A DNA stretch of 64,000 nt, taken from contig NC_068938.1 in NCBI RefSeq assembly GCF_016801865.2, positions 68,431,457-68,495,456 on the forward strand, read 5' to 3'. Positions 32,960 through 45,186 of this stretch are shown here, one piece after another. The notes under the pieces were generated by a model, which saw only the letters and a program-made list of their open reading frames with translations, had not been told where the DNA came from and searched no databases. This stretch comes from Culex pipiens pallens (taxonomy: Eukaryota; Arthropoda; Insecta; Diptera; Culicidae). A program made the translations under genes and the position numbers. The first letter of the stretch is position 1. Each line of letters starts with the position of its first letter.

Positions 32960-34073
32960 AACTGGCCACCACCTGAACTGGAGTGGCCGGAGGCCCCGGG
33001 GATGTTCCGATGGGGGGACATTTGCCGAACCGTAAGAGTTGGGGCAATATGGGTATCAAACTTTATGGTTTTTGATACTGGACATGAAATTTGACATTTC
33101 GGCAGTAGTGGCCACAATCCGGAGTGGCCGGAGGCCCCGCGGATGTTCCGATGGGGGGACATTTGCCGAACCGTAAGAGTTGGGGCAATATGGGTATCAA
33201 ACTTTAGGGTTTTTGATAATGGACATGAAATTTGACATTTCGGCAGTAGTGGCCACAATCCGGAGTGGCCGGAGGCCCCGCGGATGTTCCGATGGGGGGA
33301 CATTTGCCGAACCGTAATAGTTGGGGCAATATGGGTATCAAACTTTATGGTTTTTGATACTGGACATGAAATTTGACATTCCGGCAGTAGTGGCTATAAT
33401 CCGGAGTGGCCGGAGGCCCCGCGGATGTTCCGATGGGGGGACATTTGCCGGACCGTAAGAGTTGGGGCAATATGGGTATCAAACTTTATGGTTTTTGATA
33501 CTGGACATGAAATTTGCCATTTCGGCAGTAGTGGCTACAATCCGGAGTGGCCGGAGGCCCCGCGGATGTTCCGATGGGGGGACATTTGCCGAACCGTAAG
33601 AGTTGGGGCAATATGGGTATCAAACTTTATGGTTTTTGATACTGGACATGAAATTTGACATTTCGGCAGTAGTGGCCACAATCCGGAGTGGCCGGAGGCC
33701 CCGCGGATGTTCCGATGGGGGGACATTTGCCGAACCGTAAGAGTTGGGGCAATATGGGTATCAAACTTTAGGGTTTTTGATAATGGACATGAAATTTGAC
33801 ATTTCGGCAGTAGTGGCCACAATCCGGAGTGGCCGGAGGCCCCGCGGATGTTCCGATGGGGGGACATTTGCCGAACCGTAAGAGTTGGGGCAATATGGGT
33901 ATCAAACTTTATGGTTTTTGATACTGGACATGAAATTTGACATTTCGGCAGTAGTGGCCACAATCCGGAGTGGCCGGAGGCCCCGCGGATGTTCCGATGG
34001 GGGGACATTTGCCGAACCGTAAGAGTTGGGGCAATATGGGTATCAAACTTTATGGTTTTTGATACTGGACATA
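32960..34073 (+). repeat. 141-bp tandem satellite, eight units
   Basis: GATGTTCCGATGGGGGGACA begins at 33001, 33142, 33283, 33424, 33565, 33706, 33847 and 33988, exactly 141 bp apart each time. Units share CAATATGGGTATCAAACTTT, TTTCGGCAGTAGTGGCCACA and GGAGTGGCCGGAGGCCCC. Units 2 and 6 share the variants TTAGGG and GATAATGG, pointing to a block duplication or conversion over four units. Because 141 is divisible by 3, a minus-strand frame stays open over most units (47-residue period, MSPHRN...), which explains the 185- and 116-codon frames. Confidence 0.95.
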
Positions 34074-35879
34074 AAAAGTTGCATTTGGCCATTATCTGAA
34101 GTTAAGCAGTTAAAATAAATTGCTTATTAGGCAGGAAGTAATAAATAGATTACTGCGATGCACATTTTTTTGTGCCGCTGCGAAAATCGGTTTCTGGAAA
34201 TTTAGAATAACTATCTCGTAATCAATTAGAGCCCTGTAAAGGGCAGTTTTAATGTCTGCTGTTCAAATTTCCTTTACTGCCGCTGATTGCTTGCAACAGC
34301 CTTGCAAAAACATTCCCGCATCTTGGTAACTTTCAAGTGGTGAAGGAAAGTCAATTGATTTCACCTCAATTTCTATTTCAGCTCTACTTGCAATTTCCGT
34401 CCCCTTAGTTTAATAGGACGTTAATTATAAGGGAATCACGGGGAAATTTGGACCGGACATTCTAATCGAAAATTTCAACAATCATCTTGCAAAGTTCTTT
34501 GTCATACTGGTCATGTGTAACATAACCACCTGCACCTTTTTCAATTTAAATAGAACAATTGATTTTAATTACAAAACTTGTTGAAACTTTTGACGTCTGA
34601 GATTAACTTAAAAACATAAACCAACCACGTTCTTTTATGAACTCTAAGTTAAGTTCTGGAAACAAGAATTCATAAAATTTCTTACAATAAAATAATTTTC
34701 TCATTTCTGTTTTGAAAATAGGTACTTACAGGGATAGAAATACTGTAAGCTAATCCGGTAACTCTATGTTGTCGAGTGTGTAAACAGTGAAATGTTTTCA
34801 AAATCGTCAACATTTTTTTCCAATTTTGAACAACAATGTGTGGATTTTGAAGACACAGAGAAATCGAAAAAAACAAATGCTAGCGATTTTGAAATCAACT
34901 TCGATAAGCTTACAGGATTTCTATCCGTGAACTATTCTAACTCTCACCACTTATCATCATAAAAAAACAGTGCTGAAAAGTTCATTAAAGTACTCACTTG
35001 AGTGCTGAAAATTTAGTCATTTTATCACTTGTATCAAAAGTAATACTTTTCAACAATGTTTTGATTCCTGAGTGGAACAAGCAAAAGAACAAAAATCACA
35101 TTTTTCAACTTTTTGCTTAAATTTTTATTCTAATCCTAGTAAAACAAAATTATACAAATAATACTCCTATTTTCAGCCCATCAGCACTTTGGTCTCGTAT
35201 TGAAGCTTTTTTTTAATTTATTTTCTTCGGCTTTATTTTCTCTCAGCTGATAATGTTTGTTTCCAATTTATTTTTTAAAAAGAAAAATTACTGGGGCAGA
35301 CGATTAACTTTTTTATGTTTGCATATCGAGTCAATTAAGCCGTAATGGCCATTACTGAGGGTGTTTCAAAAATCACATTTAGTTATTTTCTATCTTTTTT
35401 ATAATCAAATTTAAATTTGTGGTTAAGTAAAAATATAGTGTTACAATTTTACTACAGATTTAGCGGAAAATTTTCATAAAAATATCGATTGTTATTACAA
35501 TGAAATCGAGTTGAACGAACCATAAAAATAGAATATAATAGCCAAGAAAGTCGAATTTATTTATGAATCTTGTTTAAATTAAACTGTAAACTGCAATTTA
35601 AAATACAATTTTTACGATTTGTAGAAGAAAATTGTCCAAAGAATCTGAAAATATCTTCAGTTTTCTGTTTCGAACCATCATTCGTAAAGAAAAAAAAGTT
35701 TTTTTTATTTTTATAAAAAATCCGGATTTAAACATTTTCTTAATCTGCTATTCTTTTTTTGTATTGCTTCACGAGGTTCTTTGAACAAATTACGTTTTGT
35801 ATGTTTCTTAGCAACTCATAATTCTCCAAGAGAGCTTTTTTACCATTTTTTAGGCCGTTTTAAATATTTTTCGAAGTTT
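34074..35879. other. AT-rich sequence with a family G relic
   Basis: After the satellite the composition drops to AT-rich. At 34965-35070 there are GTGCTGAAAAGTTCATTAAA and TTGAGTGCTGAAAA phrases, a decayed piece of the family G repeat. No coding signal. Confidence 0.45.
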
Positions 35880-36300
35880 TTTACGCCCCCATCTTTCAAA
35901 GTTGGCCTAAATGAAAATTTAATCGGTTTAATCAACCGAAAACCAGTTAAAATGCATTTTCCTGTGTTTATAATCATATTTAGCATATTTGAACTCCTTT
36001 GAAGACATTTTAAGTTTTCTTGAAATACCAATGTACGGTCACACGGAATTTTTCTTCCGTGAAAAAAAAAATCCGTCAATACATCGATATTTTGAAAACT
36101 AATGATAAGAAAGCAACTATAAGCGTGTATAATGAATTTTAAAACACTTTTTTCATCCAGATGTTGAAACCTAGGTTTGTAATTTATTTATTTTTTAAAT
36201 TTTTTTGCCTGACTTTGGTCAGAGCCGAGGGACATAAACTTCAAAAAATATTTGCAACGAACTTATAAAACTTTCCAATGTAATTTGGCCAATGCAAATT
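35880..36300 (+). repeat. Dispersed repeat family F, plus-oriented copy
   Basis: It contains CATCTTTCAAAGTTGGCC, AAAATGCATTTTCCTGTGTT and ATCATATTTAGCATATTTG in the same order as at 21300-21540. It is followed by AGAGCCGAGGGACATAAACT (36220-36240), whose complement is at about 19985-20000. Diverged and without ends. Confidence 0.5.
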
Positions 36301-39300
36301 ATACTTCAGATTTTTCCTTCTTAGGGAGTTCAAAAAAATTTGGTTAGGAATTCAAGTTTTGATAAAACAAAAGTTGAATGAATTTTGAACCATAAATTAA
36401 AAATTAATTAATATTAATGATATTTTGTGACAGTAATTTTAATAATTATGATCAGTTAGGGCTCTATTAGGAAGATTTCAAACAAAATAGTTTGGAAATT
36501 AAATGATATTTTGTAATTTTTAAACAGAGTCAGAATCGCATTTAATAAATTTTTTATCAAAATAAAAAAAAAATGTGTTTTTTTTGTTCTTTTCCGTCCC
36601 CTTGAAGGGATATAAACCGAAAAAAATGTAATATTTCGATTCAAAATAAGTATAAAAAAAAGTTTAATATCTGAAATCTGTTGTTTGGAACTCATTCAGA
36701 AACCTTCTTAAATTCTTATTATTTTTCAGATTAAAACTTATTAACTATTGTAGCACATTTTTTGGTAAATTTTTAACCGTAAATCTAGTGACAATTAGAT
36801 ATACACCAAGTTCTAATGGTTTAATTTTTACTAAATTTTATTTACAGCAATTTTAATACATATTAAAGTTATGATTGAATAAAAAATATTAAGAATAAAA
36901 TCAATCTAATAAATATTTGTGGAAATTGTGAAGCATTTTCATTTTTTGAATCAAAAATTTTCAGAGATATTTTTAAGTGAAAAAAATCAATCATCCTATA
37001 ACATTTTATTCAATAGCAATTGAAATCACATTTTTGTTCAAAATATCCTAAAAGAGCAAAATTGTTTTGATTTATTATTATCATATTCATTTTTCATGTA
37101 ATTTTGTTAAAAGTTTTAATATAAGAAACAAATAAATGGGACAAAGGAAGCCTTATGATAAACTCACTGTTATCCAAATTTTAATATAGTTGAATGCTGT
37201 ATTTTTTTTAACACATCTGCTGATTTTTCCCAGGAAACACGAAATACGTAACACAAGTAGTATGAAAAATTACAGAAAAAAAAATATTTTTTTGGAAAGA
37301 AACTCATTTTATTTCTCAAATGTTTTTGTTTAGAAATACAAAATATATTGTAGGTCAAAAACAAATCTGGTAATTTTCAATTTGTATTTATAGATTTTTT
37401 ACCTCGGCTAACAATGAATTTTAGGGAGAAAGGGGCACAAATGATTGCGACATGACTATATTTATGTTACTGAAAACAGTTTCAATTATCTCTAAGGACA
37501 TATTTATTGTTTAATAAATAATTTTAAATAATTAAAATTTCAATGCATTAACTTCTCTAACAGAAAAAAACAACTTGAAAAAAATAAGGTTGATAGAAAA
37601 ATAGGGTGAAAATATTTTATTTTTTTTCGAAAAGTACTAAAAAAGTTACGACTTATTATGAAATAGAAAGTCTGTTTTATATTCAACCCCATAATGAGTA
37701 ACGATTCAAAAAACTTGCTCCTGCTATCGCAGGAATCACCCAAATCATCAAATTCGCTTAAGCAGGAAGTCAACTTTTTATTTATCCTTTCCTCTAAATG
37801 AAACTCCCCAAATCAGCATTACTGTTTCCCCCTCCGGTTTTCCTATAAATTCCAAAAGTTGTCAGTTTGGTGACTGTTCGACATCATCATCAGCCGGCTT
37901 CAGCCAGTCACATTTTTTCATCTTCATCACCAAACTTCCGGCAAAGATTTGGCCTGGCAGAGTACACAAATAAACAAAGTCCTTGATTTCTCAGCTGCGC
38001 CACACAGCCGAAGCAGCCCGAAGCAAATGTTGCTGATTTCCTTATTTTGTTTATCCTAGGACTAGGAGAAGAAGAAAAAAGTCGAAGAAAAACGACTCCA
38101 ATTGAACAGTCGCCCACCACCCTCTTTCCAGCATCCTGGTGGAAACACACATCTGGGTACAACACAATTGTATGGAATTAAAGTTGAAAGGTGAAATCAA
38201 CCCCAGTATTCTGTCCCAGTTTCCGGCGACGACTGTATTTTCCCCTCTCTTTTCTCTTTTTTTGCATAGCGTGTCTCCTTTTGTCACCTATTTTCGCAGG
38301 AATTTTCCAACTTTTCCACACGTGTGTGGCAGGGGGATGTTGTTGATGGGAAGAAGTTTTTCACCCCGTCGAAAAAAAATGAACGGTTTTTTTTTTCGGT
38401 GGGGAGGTTTCAGGAAAAGACACCAAGTTGTGTCTCAGCCATGTTTTGGTAAAGGGAAAGGCAGCAAACATGTACGTGGAAACGTGTTTATTTACATGGA
38501 ATTCGGGGAGGAAGCATGCGAAAATTACGGGCACAGACGTCAAACAACTGACAGCGAAATGGGATTAGATTCGGAAGGCGTACAACTTTTAGCACACTTG
38601 TTCTGCTGTTTGTAGGGCGGGTTGGTGATAAAAGCAGTAAAAAACGAAAAAGAGATTTTGTTTTGGATTTCGTTACATTTTTAACACATGCAATCACATC
38701 ATTTTTATTATATACTTTTTTTTTGTTTTATGTCTTCCGTTTTGGTAAGACTTGAAGGAGTTTTTTTTTTTTTAATTTTAATGTAAATACTTAAATCATG
38801 TTAATAGTTCTACTACCAAATTCCTTAAAATGTGACAGTTAGAGGTGGAGTTTAAATATATAACTTACTCGTACCTATATTGCGAATTTTACTAATTTAC
38901 ATGTTTATTTATTTTTTTTAATCCTTAGGAATATTTTTTTGGCAAATTTAAATTTATTAAACGTAATTTAGTTCAAATAATCGAGAATGTTTATAAGGGA
39001 CATTCTTGTATTTTAAACTTTTTAACAGATTAAACCTTTTCCAGTCTGATTTGCAATTTGTTTTGCTTTACTATTACTGCTATTTTTTATTTAATAAACC
39101 AAACTGTTTACTCTTTAAATGATTTGCTTTGTGTTCTTTTTATGAAAAGCATTTCTTTATTTTTTCTTGGTTTTTAAAGAAAATGTTCGAAATTCTTCTT
39201 AGAAATAAAGATTTTAACATAATTTGTGTCAGTGATTGCTTTCTTGCAAACATGAATAGGTCTTAAAAATTATTAAATTTTGATAAAAATAAAATTTAAT

Positions 39301-39739
39301 GGAGATGAATTTCCGTTAGTTTTCGCAATGAATAATTTTGTTATGTTCTAGGCTATGAGACTAAGATGTTATAACATGATTTTTTTTTGTTATTTGGTGA
39401 ATTGAATTCTTAGGTTATTTTAATATATTTTATTAAACATCAAAAGAATGTTTTACTAAGTCACATTAATAAAACTGTTTTTGAATTGATTTTTCTCATA
39501 TATTTGTTTATTTTTAGCATTAAAAATCCAAACCCAGACTAAAGTTTTTTTTTTTAATTTTACTTTTTTTAGCCAGTTCATAGTAAGATAAATAAATATA
39601 TAAAATCAATGAAAAATAATCTTTTCCTATAGCTTCCAGATATTTTATTTTGAATATTAAGCTGGACATATTAACTTTGTCGACCTATTTTTTCTCAGGA
39701 AGCCATATGGATAAAATTATGACTCTTTGTAGAAAACAG
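36301..39739. other. AT-rich DNA with a GC-richer island at 37.78-38.64 kb
   Basis: 36.3-37.78 kb and 38.64-39.74 kb are very AT-rich and featureless. 37430-37450 (GAGAAAGGGGCACAAATGAT) may be one end of an old element. The island carries a 158-codon plus-strand frame (38139-38615) that starts at GTG, has no domain and no splice context. I therefore do not call a gene. Confidence 0.35.
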
Positions 39740-40101
39740 CATTCGTCAGGAAATGGTGACAGATTTTGTGGCAAAAAAAAGATAAATTTTTTCTTAGAAA
39801 ATAATGAATAATCAGTTTCTGATGAATTTTCATCAGGTTCACATTTTTACAAATTTTTTATGTATTATTACTGAAAAAAAGAGGTAATATTTAACCAACC
39901 AAAATATCAACCTTCCAAAATTTAACTTGTTTTTTCTGTGCACAGAAAAAAAAGTTAGGTTTGGATGGTTGAAAATTTGGTTGGTTGAATATTACCTCTT
40001 TTTTGTGTAATATTACCAGAAAAAAGTGTAAAATTGTGACCAATTTTTGAGGCAAATTTAATCATGTTTTGACAAAAAATCTGTCACCATTTCCTGATGA
40101 A
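39740..40101. repeat. Fold-back element of about 360 bp
   Basis: ATTCGTCAGGAAATGGTGAC at 39741 is mirrored by GTCACCATTTCCTGATGAAT ending at 40101. Inside, GAGGTAATATTTAACCAACC (39884 on) is mirrored by GGTTGGTTGAATATTACCTC, with ACTTGTTTTTTCTGTGCAC near the centre. Palindromic MITE-like, non-coding. Confidence 0.75.
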
Positions 40102-41067
40102 TATTACCATCATTTTTTTTCTGTTTGTACGTAAACAACCAACGCAAAAAATGATTTCTCTATGGTATACTCAATCTTACAATTTTCCCCAAAAAAAAAT
40201 CTTTTTCAAGTATTTTTGCCCTCTTATAGTATAATTTGAAAAAAAATAAGAGAATATTTCAACTGGCTTTATTTATTTCGCCAATTTGTCCAAAAAGCAA
40301 AGAACCGATACACATGATATTTTAAGATTATTATGTGAAACTATCTTTGGCGAGAATTATTGTAATAAAGATATTTAGAGATCAATGAAATAAATCCAAT
40401 AAGACAACTTCAACGAAAAAACAGATTTTTTTTAAATAAGATAAAATGCTCAGAGTAAGCAGCAAAACAAATTAACAGAAATTACAAAAGATTTATCCAT
40501 AATGGTATCCATGAAGTTTCAATCAAGTTTCATTTTTATTTTCAATCATTTCTGTGAAGTTTTATTTTCAATTTGAGAAATGATAATATTTTTTAATCTA
40601 AAGTTTCTTACCAAGTGCTACTAAAATTTTCTTTTTTAGACTTTGCAATTCCTTTAAAAAATAACTTTAACGAAATTATTTGTACATTAAACCACAAAAA
40701 AATGCTCTAATGATCCCGCAGTAACAAACCTCTTAGCACGACCCACCTCACCTCCAAGCTCCGAAGCTGAAAGGGACCATATTAGGAAGAAAACAGATGG
40801 GCACGTTGAAAGTCGGGATATGACTTTACCCTTATGCTCGAGCAAATCTCCCACCCCAACTGAGTAGAGCAAAGTAAACCCAACCGGTCCGTCCGGAAGT
40901 GAAAGTCAGCTAAGAGTGAACTTGTGTGTGTGAAATATCAACACCAAAAAGATAGCCCAGAAAAGCCAACGAAACATGGTAGGGTGAGGTGCATTTTTTT
41001 TTTAACCATGAAATATACAAAACTCGGAGAAAATAATAACTTTCAAATAATTTTAAGTCAAACTCAC
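40102..41067. other. AT-rich sequence turning GC-richer at 40.73 kb
   Basis: The first part has no features. From about 40730 the composition is mixed and repeat-free. On the minus strand this would be the intron following the candidate exon at 41068-41204. Confidence 0.35.
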
Positions 41068-41204
41068 CTGCACCTACCCTACCCCAAAAGCTTTCCGCTC
41101 GCTGCAGTCGCAGGATCTGCAGAATGCATTCACTTCCCCCGTTGGTTAGTTGTACAGATTGTACATTATCTGCGTTGCAAGGAGCTTTCCGTGTGGTCCT
41201 GGCA
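41068..41204 (-). CDS. Candidate internal exon, unknown protein
   Basis: On the minus strand CTTTGCTTTATATTTTCAG ends at 41205 as a good acceptor, and GGTGCAG/GTGAGTT at 41068-41062 is a consensus donor. The 137 bp between them are open in one frame as ARTTRKAPCNADNVQSVQ... to ...FWGRVGAG, with one base left over at each side. No domain is recognised. It may instead be an untranslated exon or a chance pair of splice sites. If it belongs to the gene starting at 23474 it would be an upstream alternative 5' exon. Confidence 0.3.
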
Positions 41205-41865
41205 CTGAAAATATAAAGCAAAGACAGGACATCACAGCGTAAGGACTGTGTGGCTGTGTGTGTGTAGCGTTCCAAGGTCTGTTTTCGATTTGCGGTGAGA
41301 ATAATATACACACAAACCCGGACTTTTCGTCGGAGTCTGGCTTCTTTCTACGAGCCAGCGCTTGCACGGTGGAAATTCTTCCGGAGCACCCGTAATGGAC
41401 TCAGCAGGTTCACTCAGTGTTGTTGGTCTTGTTCGCTGGCCAAAGATTACTGTGGGTAATGTACAAAATCAACACACTGTACAAAGTGTGTAGCAAGAAG
41501 CGTTCTGGAGCAGGCAATTGAATAACATTTTGTTACTTTGAGCGGGGAATCCGATAACATGTTGGGTAGGTCATGCTGATATTTTACTCAAATTTCAATA
41601 TAAGAAAATTGTTAGATTTTTTGGACCTACAAAGGTGTGTTATGATTTGAATCAGTCTGATTTATTCAATTATAAAAGTGTTTTGAATGATTTAAAACGA
41701 TTCTTAACATGAAAAAGCGATACATACTCATTTGTTTAAAAGATACAGATTGTATTAATCCAAACTGATTTCTTTCATATTTTTTTTGTGGAATAACCTG
41801 AACCCTTCAGAAACAAAATCGTATTTTCCAGGTAAACTTGTTTGAACTAGCATTGACAATAAGTA
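41205..41865. other. GC-mixed then AT-rich sequence
   Basis: 41205-41480 is repeat-free and moderately GC-rich, continuing the island around the candidate exon, with a (GT)n-like run near 41250. The remainder is AT-rich without features. Confidence 0.35.
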
Positions 41866-42809
41866 GAGGAAGGTGGGGCAAGACGACCATATGGGGCAAG
41901 AGGAACAATCGTTCGTACAGCCGTAATTTTTGCAATTTTGATTATTTCCAGTATGAGGAATTGTTGCTAGCAATGCAATTAACTGATTTTACTAACCCAT
42001 AGCCGTCAAAACGACGTAAACGCCACGGGGCATAAGATTGAATGAAGATTTTTTTTAAACCTTTGTTTTCTTATAATATTTGGAAAGTACAAAATAAGGC
42101 TTAGGGTTTATTTTAAGCCTCATTTTATCAAAATGCTATTTTTCCTAGATCAGTAGTGTCCCTACCAATGACTTGCACCTATTATAAACTAACTCTTGGT
42201 TATTTTTGTTGAGAGCTTTTAAAAAATCTTGTTCAGGTGGGACAAGTGTACCATATGGATTTTTAGTATAGAAAAAAATTACGAATTGCTGCAACAACAT
42301 ATTCTATTGGGAAATAAATACATAAAGGTACATAAAAACTGATAAACAATTGTTTAAAAAAATGTCCGTTCAAAATATAGCGATATTATGAAAATAAACT
42401 ATTTATCATCTAAGTAAAATTTTTTTCGTAAAAACGATCAATTTTTTAGTAAACTATTATTATTTAATCTAAAAATGAAAGAAACGTTTCAAATACTTTC
42501 TTATCTGATGTATCTAAGTGATAACAGTTCAATTGTTAGTAAATTAGCATGTTTTTCATGCATTGTTCCTCTTGCCCCAACGGGTTGTTCGTCTTGCCCC
42601 ACTAGTTGAGTAGAACGTACGGAAAATAAAAATTTTTAAAATCAATTTTCTACATTAAAATACAGGATTTTTAAAAAAACTTGTTTTACCAAAGTCTTAG
42701 TCAAGACCTGGAATAAGTTGATTATAAAAAAATCCGACTAATGTTTTAACGTCTTTAGTGGGTTATAACGAGCATTTCCTTAGCTTGTTACACTTGCCCC
42801 ACTTTCCCC
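41866..42809. mobile_element. TA-flanked inverted-repeat element (mariner-type MITE)
   Basis: The left end GAGGAAGGTGGGGCAAG and the inverse of the right end CTTGCCCCACTTTCCCC (GGGGAAAGTGGGGCAAG) match with two differences. TA flanks both sides (41864-41865 and 42810-42811). Repeated internal phrases GGGGCAAGAGGAACAAT and its complement ATTGTTCCTCTTGCCCC lie near 41894 and 42564. No transposase frame; 944 bp, close in size and design to the element at 829-1751. Confidence 0.85.
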
Positions 42810-44050
42810 TATTTTTTCCCATAATATTGAAAATGTCGCTTAACAATCCGAATGCTGTGTGATATTCTAAGCCTTTGGGTCAAGTATGAGAAACACCGAT
42901 GGATTCATTGATAGAGGAGGAGTTCATTTGGAAACTTTTAGAAAATTCAATTGAAAAAGATTCTGATGTGAAATCGAATGCTTTACAGCGTTGTGATAGT
43001 GCTTTCTAAAGTAGAAATTCTGATCTGGTTGTGAAAGATGAAGAACAGTTGAACACTTAGTAATGGATAAAAATGTTATAACATTTAAATTTGGCTTCCC
43101 TAGTAACATTTTAGGTTTTAAGTAGGCCATAAAAGCCTATTTAGGTTGTATGCGGGTTTCCAGAACCATGATAAAACCTGTAAGTTTAAAAATATTACTA
43201 GGGTTATTTGGGAAAATTGTTAAAATTCAAGTTTATTTTAAATATTTTTTTAAAGATTTGGTTTTATATTCAGATTCACATATATTAATGATTTTCAATT
43301 TGAAAAAAAAATTAATCTTTCATGGATTACCGACATCTGTGACAAATCAGGACAAATGTAACGAATTAAGAAAGCATTTATTTGCATTATGTTTTGATTT
43401 TTTTTTATTGATTTCAATTAGAACAGGAACAGAAATAAACAATTGGTACGCCAAATTTTAAATTGATTGCTCTAAAATTTCTAGTCCTTTTTCAAACTTG
43501 AGTCCCGATTTTCTCAGTTGGCGGTAGTGCCTTAAAGATAATTTAAGAATATTTTATTAATTGTAAAAACACTATGTTCTAGAAAAGTCTCGTTTTTCTC
43601 GTCTCGTAATTTTCAAACAAACAAAACATTAAATGATAAGTTATATTAGAGATTTGAGATAATAAGTTATATTTAGAAAATTTGGTTTATTTAAAATCCA
43701 AAGCACCACAAAGAGCAAAGAAAAAATCCAAATTTATTTTATGCTTTTTAAAAACTGCTGTCCTTGTTAAGGGTGCACAGCGGACCTAATCCTGCAAAAA
43801 TCTGATTGTTAAAATAGTCAAACTTTGTTGTAAATTGTTGTGTAGACAGTACTTTCGGGGAAAAATGAAAAATTATATCGATAGTTCCCAAAGTTTTGAA
43901 GATACCAAAATGTGTGTAACAAAAATCTTGGTGCATTGAAAATCTTGGAAAATTGGATGCCTTACAAATTATGGAGTGTTGCAAAATGATGTAATCCTTT
44001 CGATAATTCTTTGAAGGTTAATCTTTTTAAAAAAATATATGTTGACATGC
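42810..44050. other. AT-rich sequence without recognised features
   Basis: No repeats shared with the rest of the window and no convincing frame. The 103-codon plus-strand frame at 43150-43461 is AT-driven. Confidence 0.4.
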
Positions 44051-44454
44051 AAATAGTAGTTTATGCAACAAGTTGCAAAAAGAGGATTTTTTCAGCACAA
44101 GTCGTACATTTATCCAACGAGGTTCACCGAGTTGGATAAATACGACGAGTGCTGAAAAAATCAAGTTTTGCAACGAGTTCCATACAAAAAATTTTGCAAT
44201 TTCGAAAAACACCCATTGAGTGAAATTTTAAGTCGAATTTTCATGTATTTTGTCAATAAATCGTTTAAATCAAAAAAATGTTGAAAAGTGTTACTTTTCA
44301 AAACATTTCAGTGCTGAAAAGTAGAACTTTTCAGCATTTATTTTGAAAAGTGTTGCTATTCGATTCTGTTATTTTTGGTACAGAAAAGTAGGCTATTTCG
44401 TCGTTCAAGAATGACAGGAAAAGTAAGTAGTTTCACGACAGAATTGCAAAAACA
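44051..44454 (+). repeat. Family G repeat, copy 3
   Basis: Nearly identical to 24410-24833 over most of its length, including the TTTTTTCAGCACAAGTCGTA hairpin. It lacks about 28 bp of the first GTGCTGAAAAGTT palindrome (44300 region). Same orientation as copies 1 and 2. Confidence 0.8.
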
Positions 44455-44685
44455 ACTTTTTCAAATAGATTTGAGAGAAAAAAAAAACATAATGGTCAAA
44501 TATTGAAGATTTGTTAAAAGTTGTTTTGCAATCATTTCTTTCTTTTGTAGACCATGATCAATATTACTAAGACTGGTACAAATATTAAAAAAGTTTCTTT
44601 TAAAATCATGATGAAACTAAGTTAATAAGTAACAAATTTGAGGGAGGGGTAAAAAATATAAAATTTAGATCCCAAGCAATGGTAC

Positions 44686-45186
44686 CGTCAACTGGGGTGA
44701 ATTGGGACACACGGGGCGAATTGGGTTAGCAGTTTTAACCATGTTAGAGCACAATATTTAGATTTTTCTGGTTGGTCTCTAATAGAAAAGACTCAGACCA
44801 ACAAATTGTATGCATCTATTTCCAAATTTAAAACCTTTAAGTGCTCTAAACACTGCTTTTAAACTTATTATACTAAAAGTGAAGATAGCTATGACTAATA
44901 TTAAAATAATATGTAAAACACAGGCCAACGCCGTTTGAGTGTGTTCTTGAAAATGATCAGTTTCGTCGATTTTGCAATTTTGAAGGAAAAAGTTAATATT
45001 TGAAGGAAAAAGTTTTTTTTGTCACCAAAACAAATTTTGTAGCATAAACAAAAAAAATCCAAATTTAATTTTAAAATTATTATAATAAAAGTGAAGCTAT
45101 GACTAATATTAAAGTAATATGTAAAACACAGGCCAACGCCGTTTTAGGGTTTTCTTGAAAATGATCAGTTTCGTCGATTTTGCAAT
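44686..45186 (+). repeat. MITE-like end and a 105-bp direct duplication
   Basis: CCGTCAACTGGGGTGAATTG at 44687 looks like one terminal repeat of a TA-type element, but no partner end was found. A block with GCTATGACTAATATTAAA and AACACAGGCCAACGCCGTTT is present at about 44880-44985 and again at 45085-45186, about 208 bp apart. That indicates a local tandem duplication. Confidence 0.6.

Noticed and set aside
33001..34073. CRISPR array
   Set aside because: Units are contiguous 141-bp satellites without unique spacers, and the DNA is eukaryotic.
33535..34092. 185-codon minus-strand repeat protein
   Set aside because: Follows from the 141-bp period; interrupted in units near 33.3-33.5 kb and without independent evidence of translation.
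38139..38615. 158-codon plus-strand frame
   Set aside because: GTG start, low-complexity F/R/K stretches from homopolymers, no recognisable domain.
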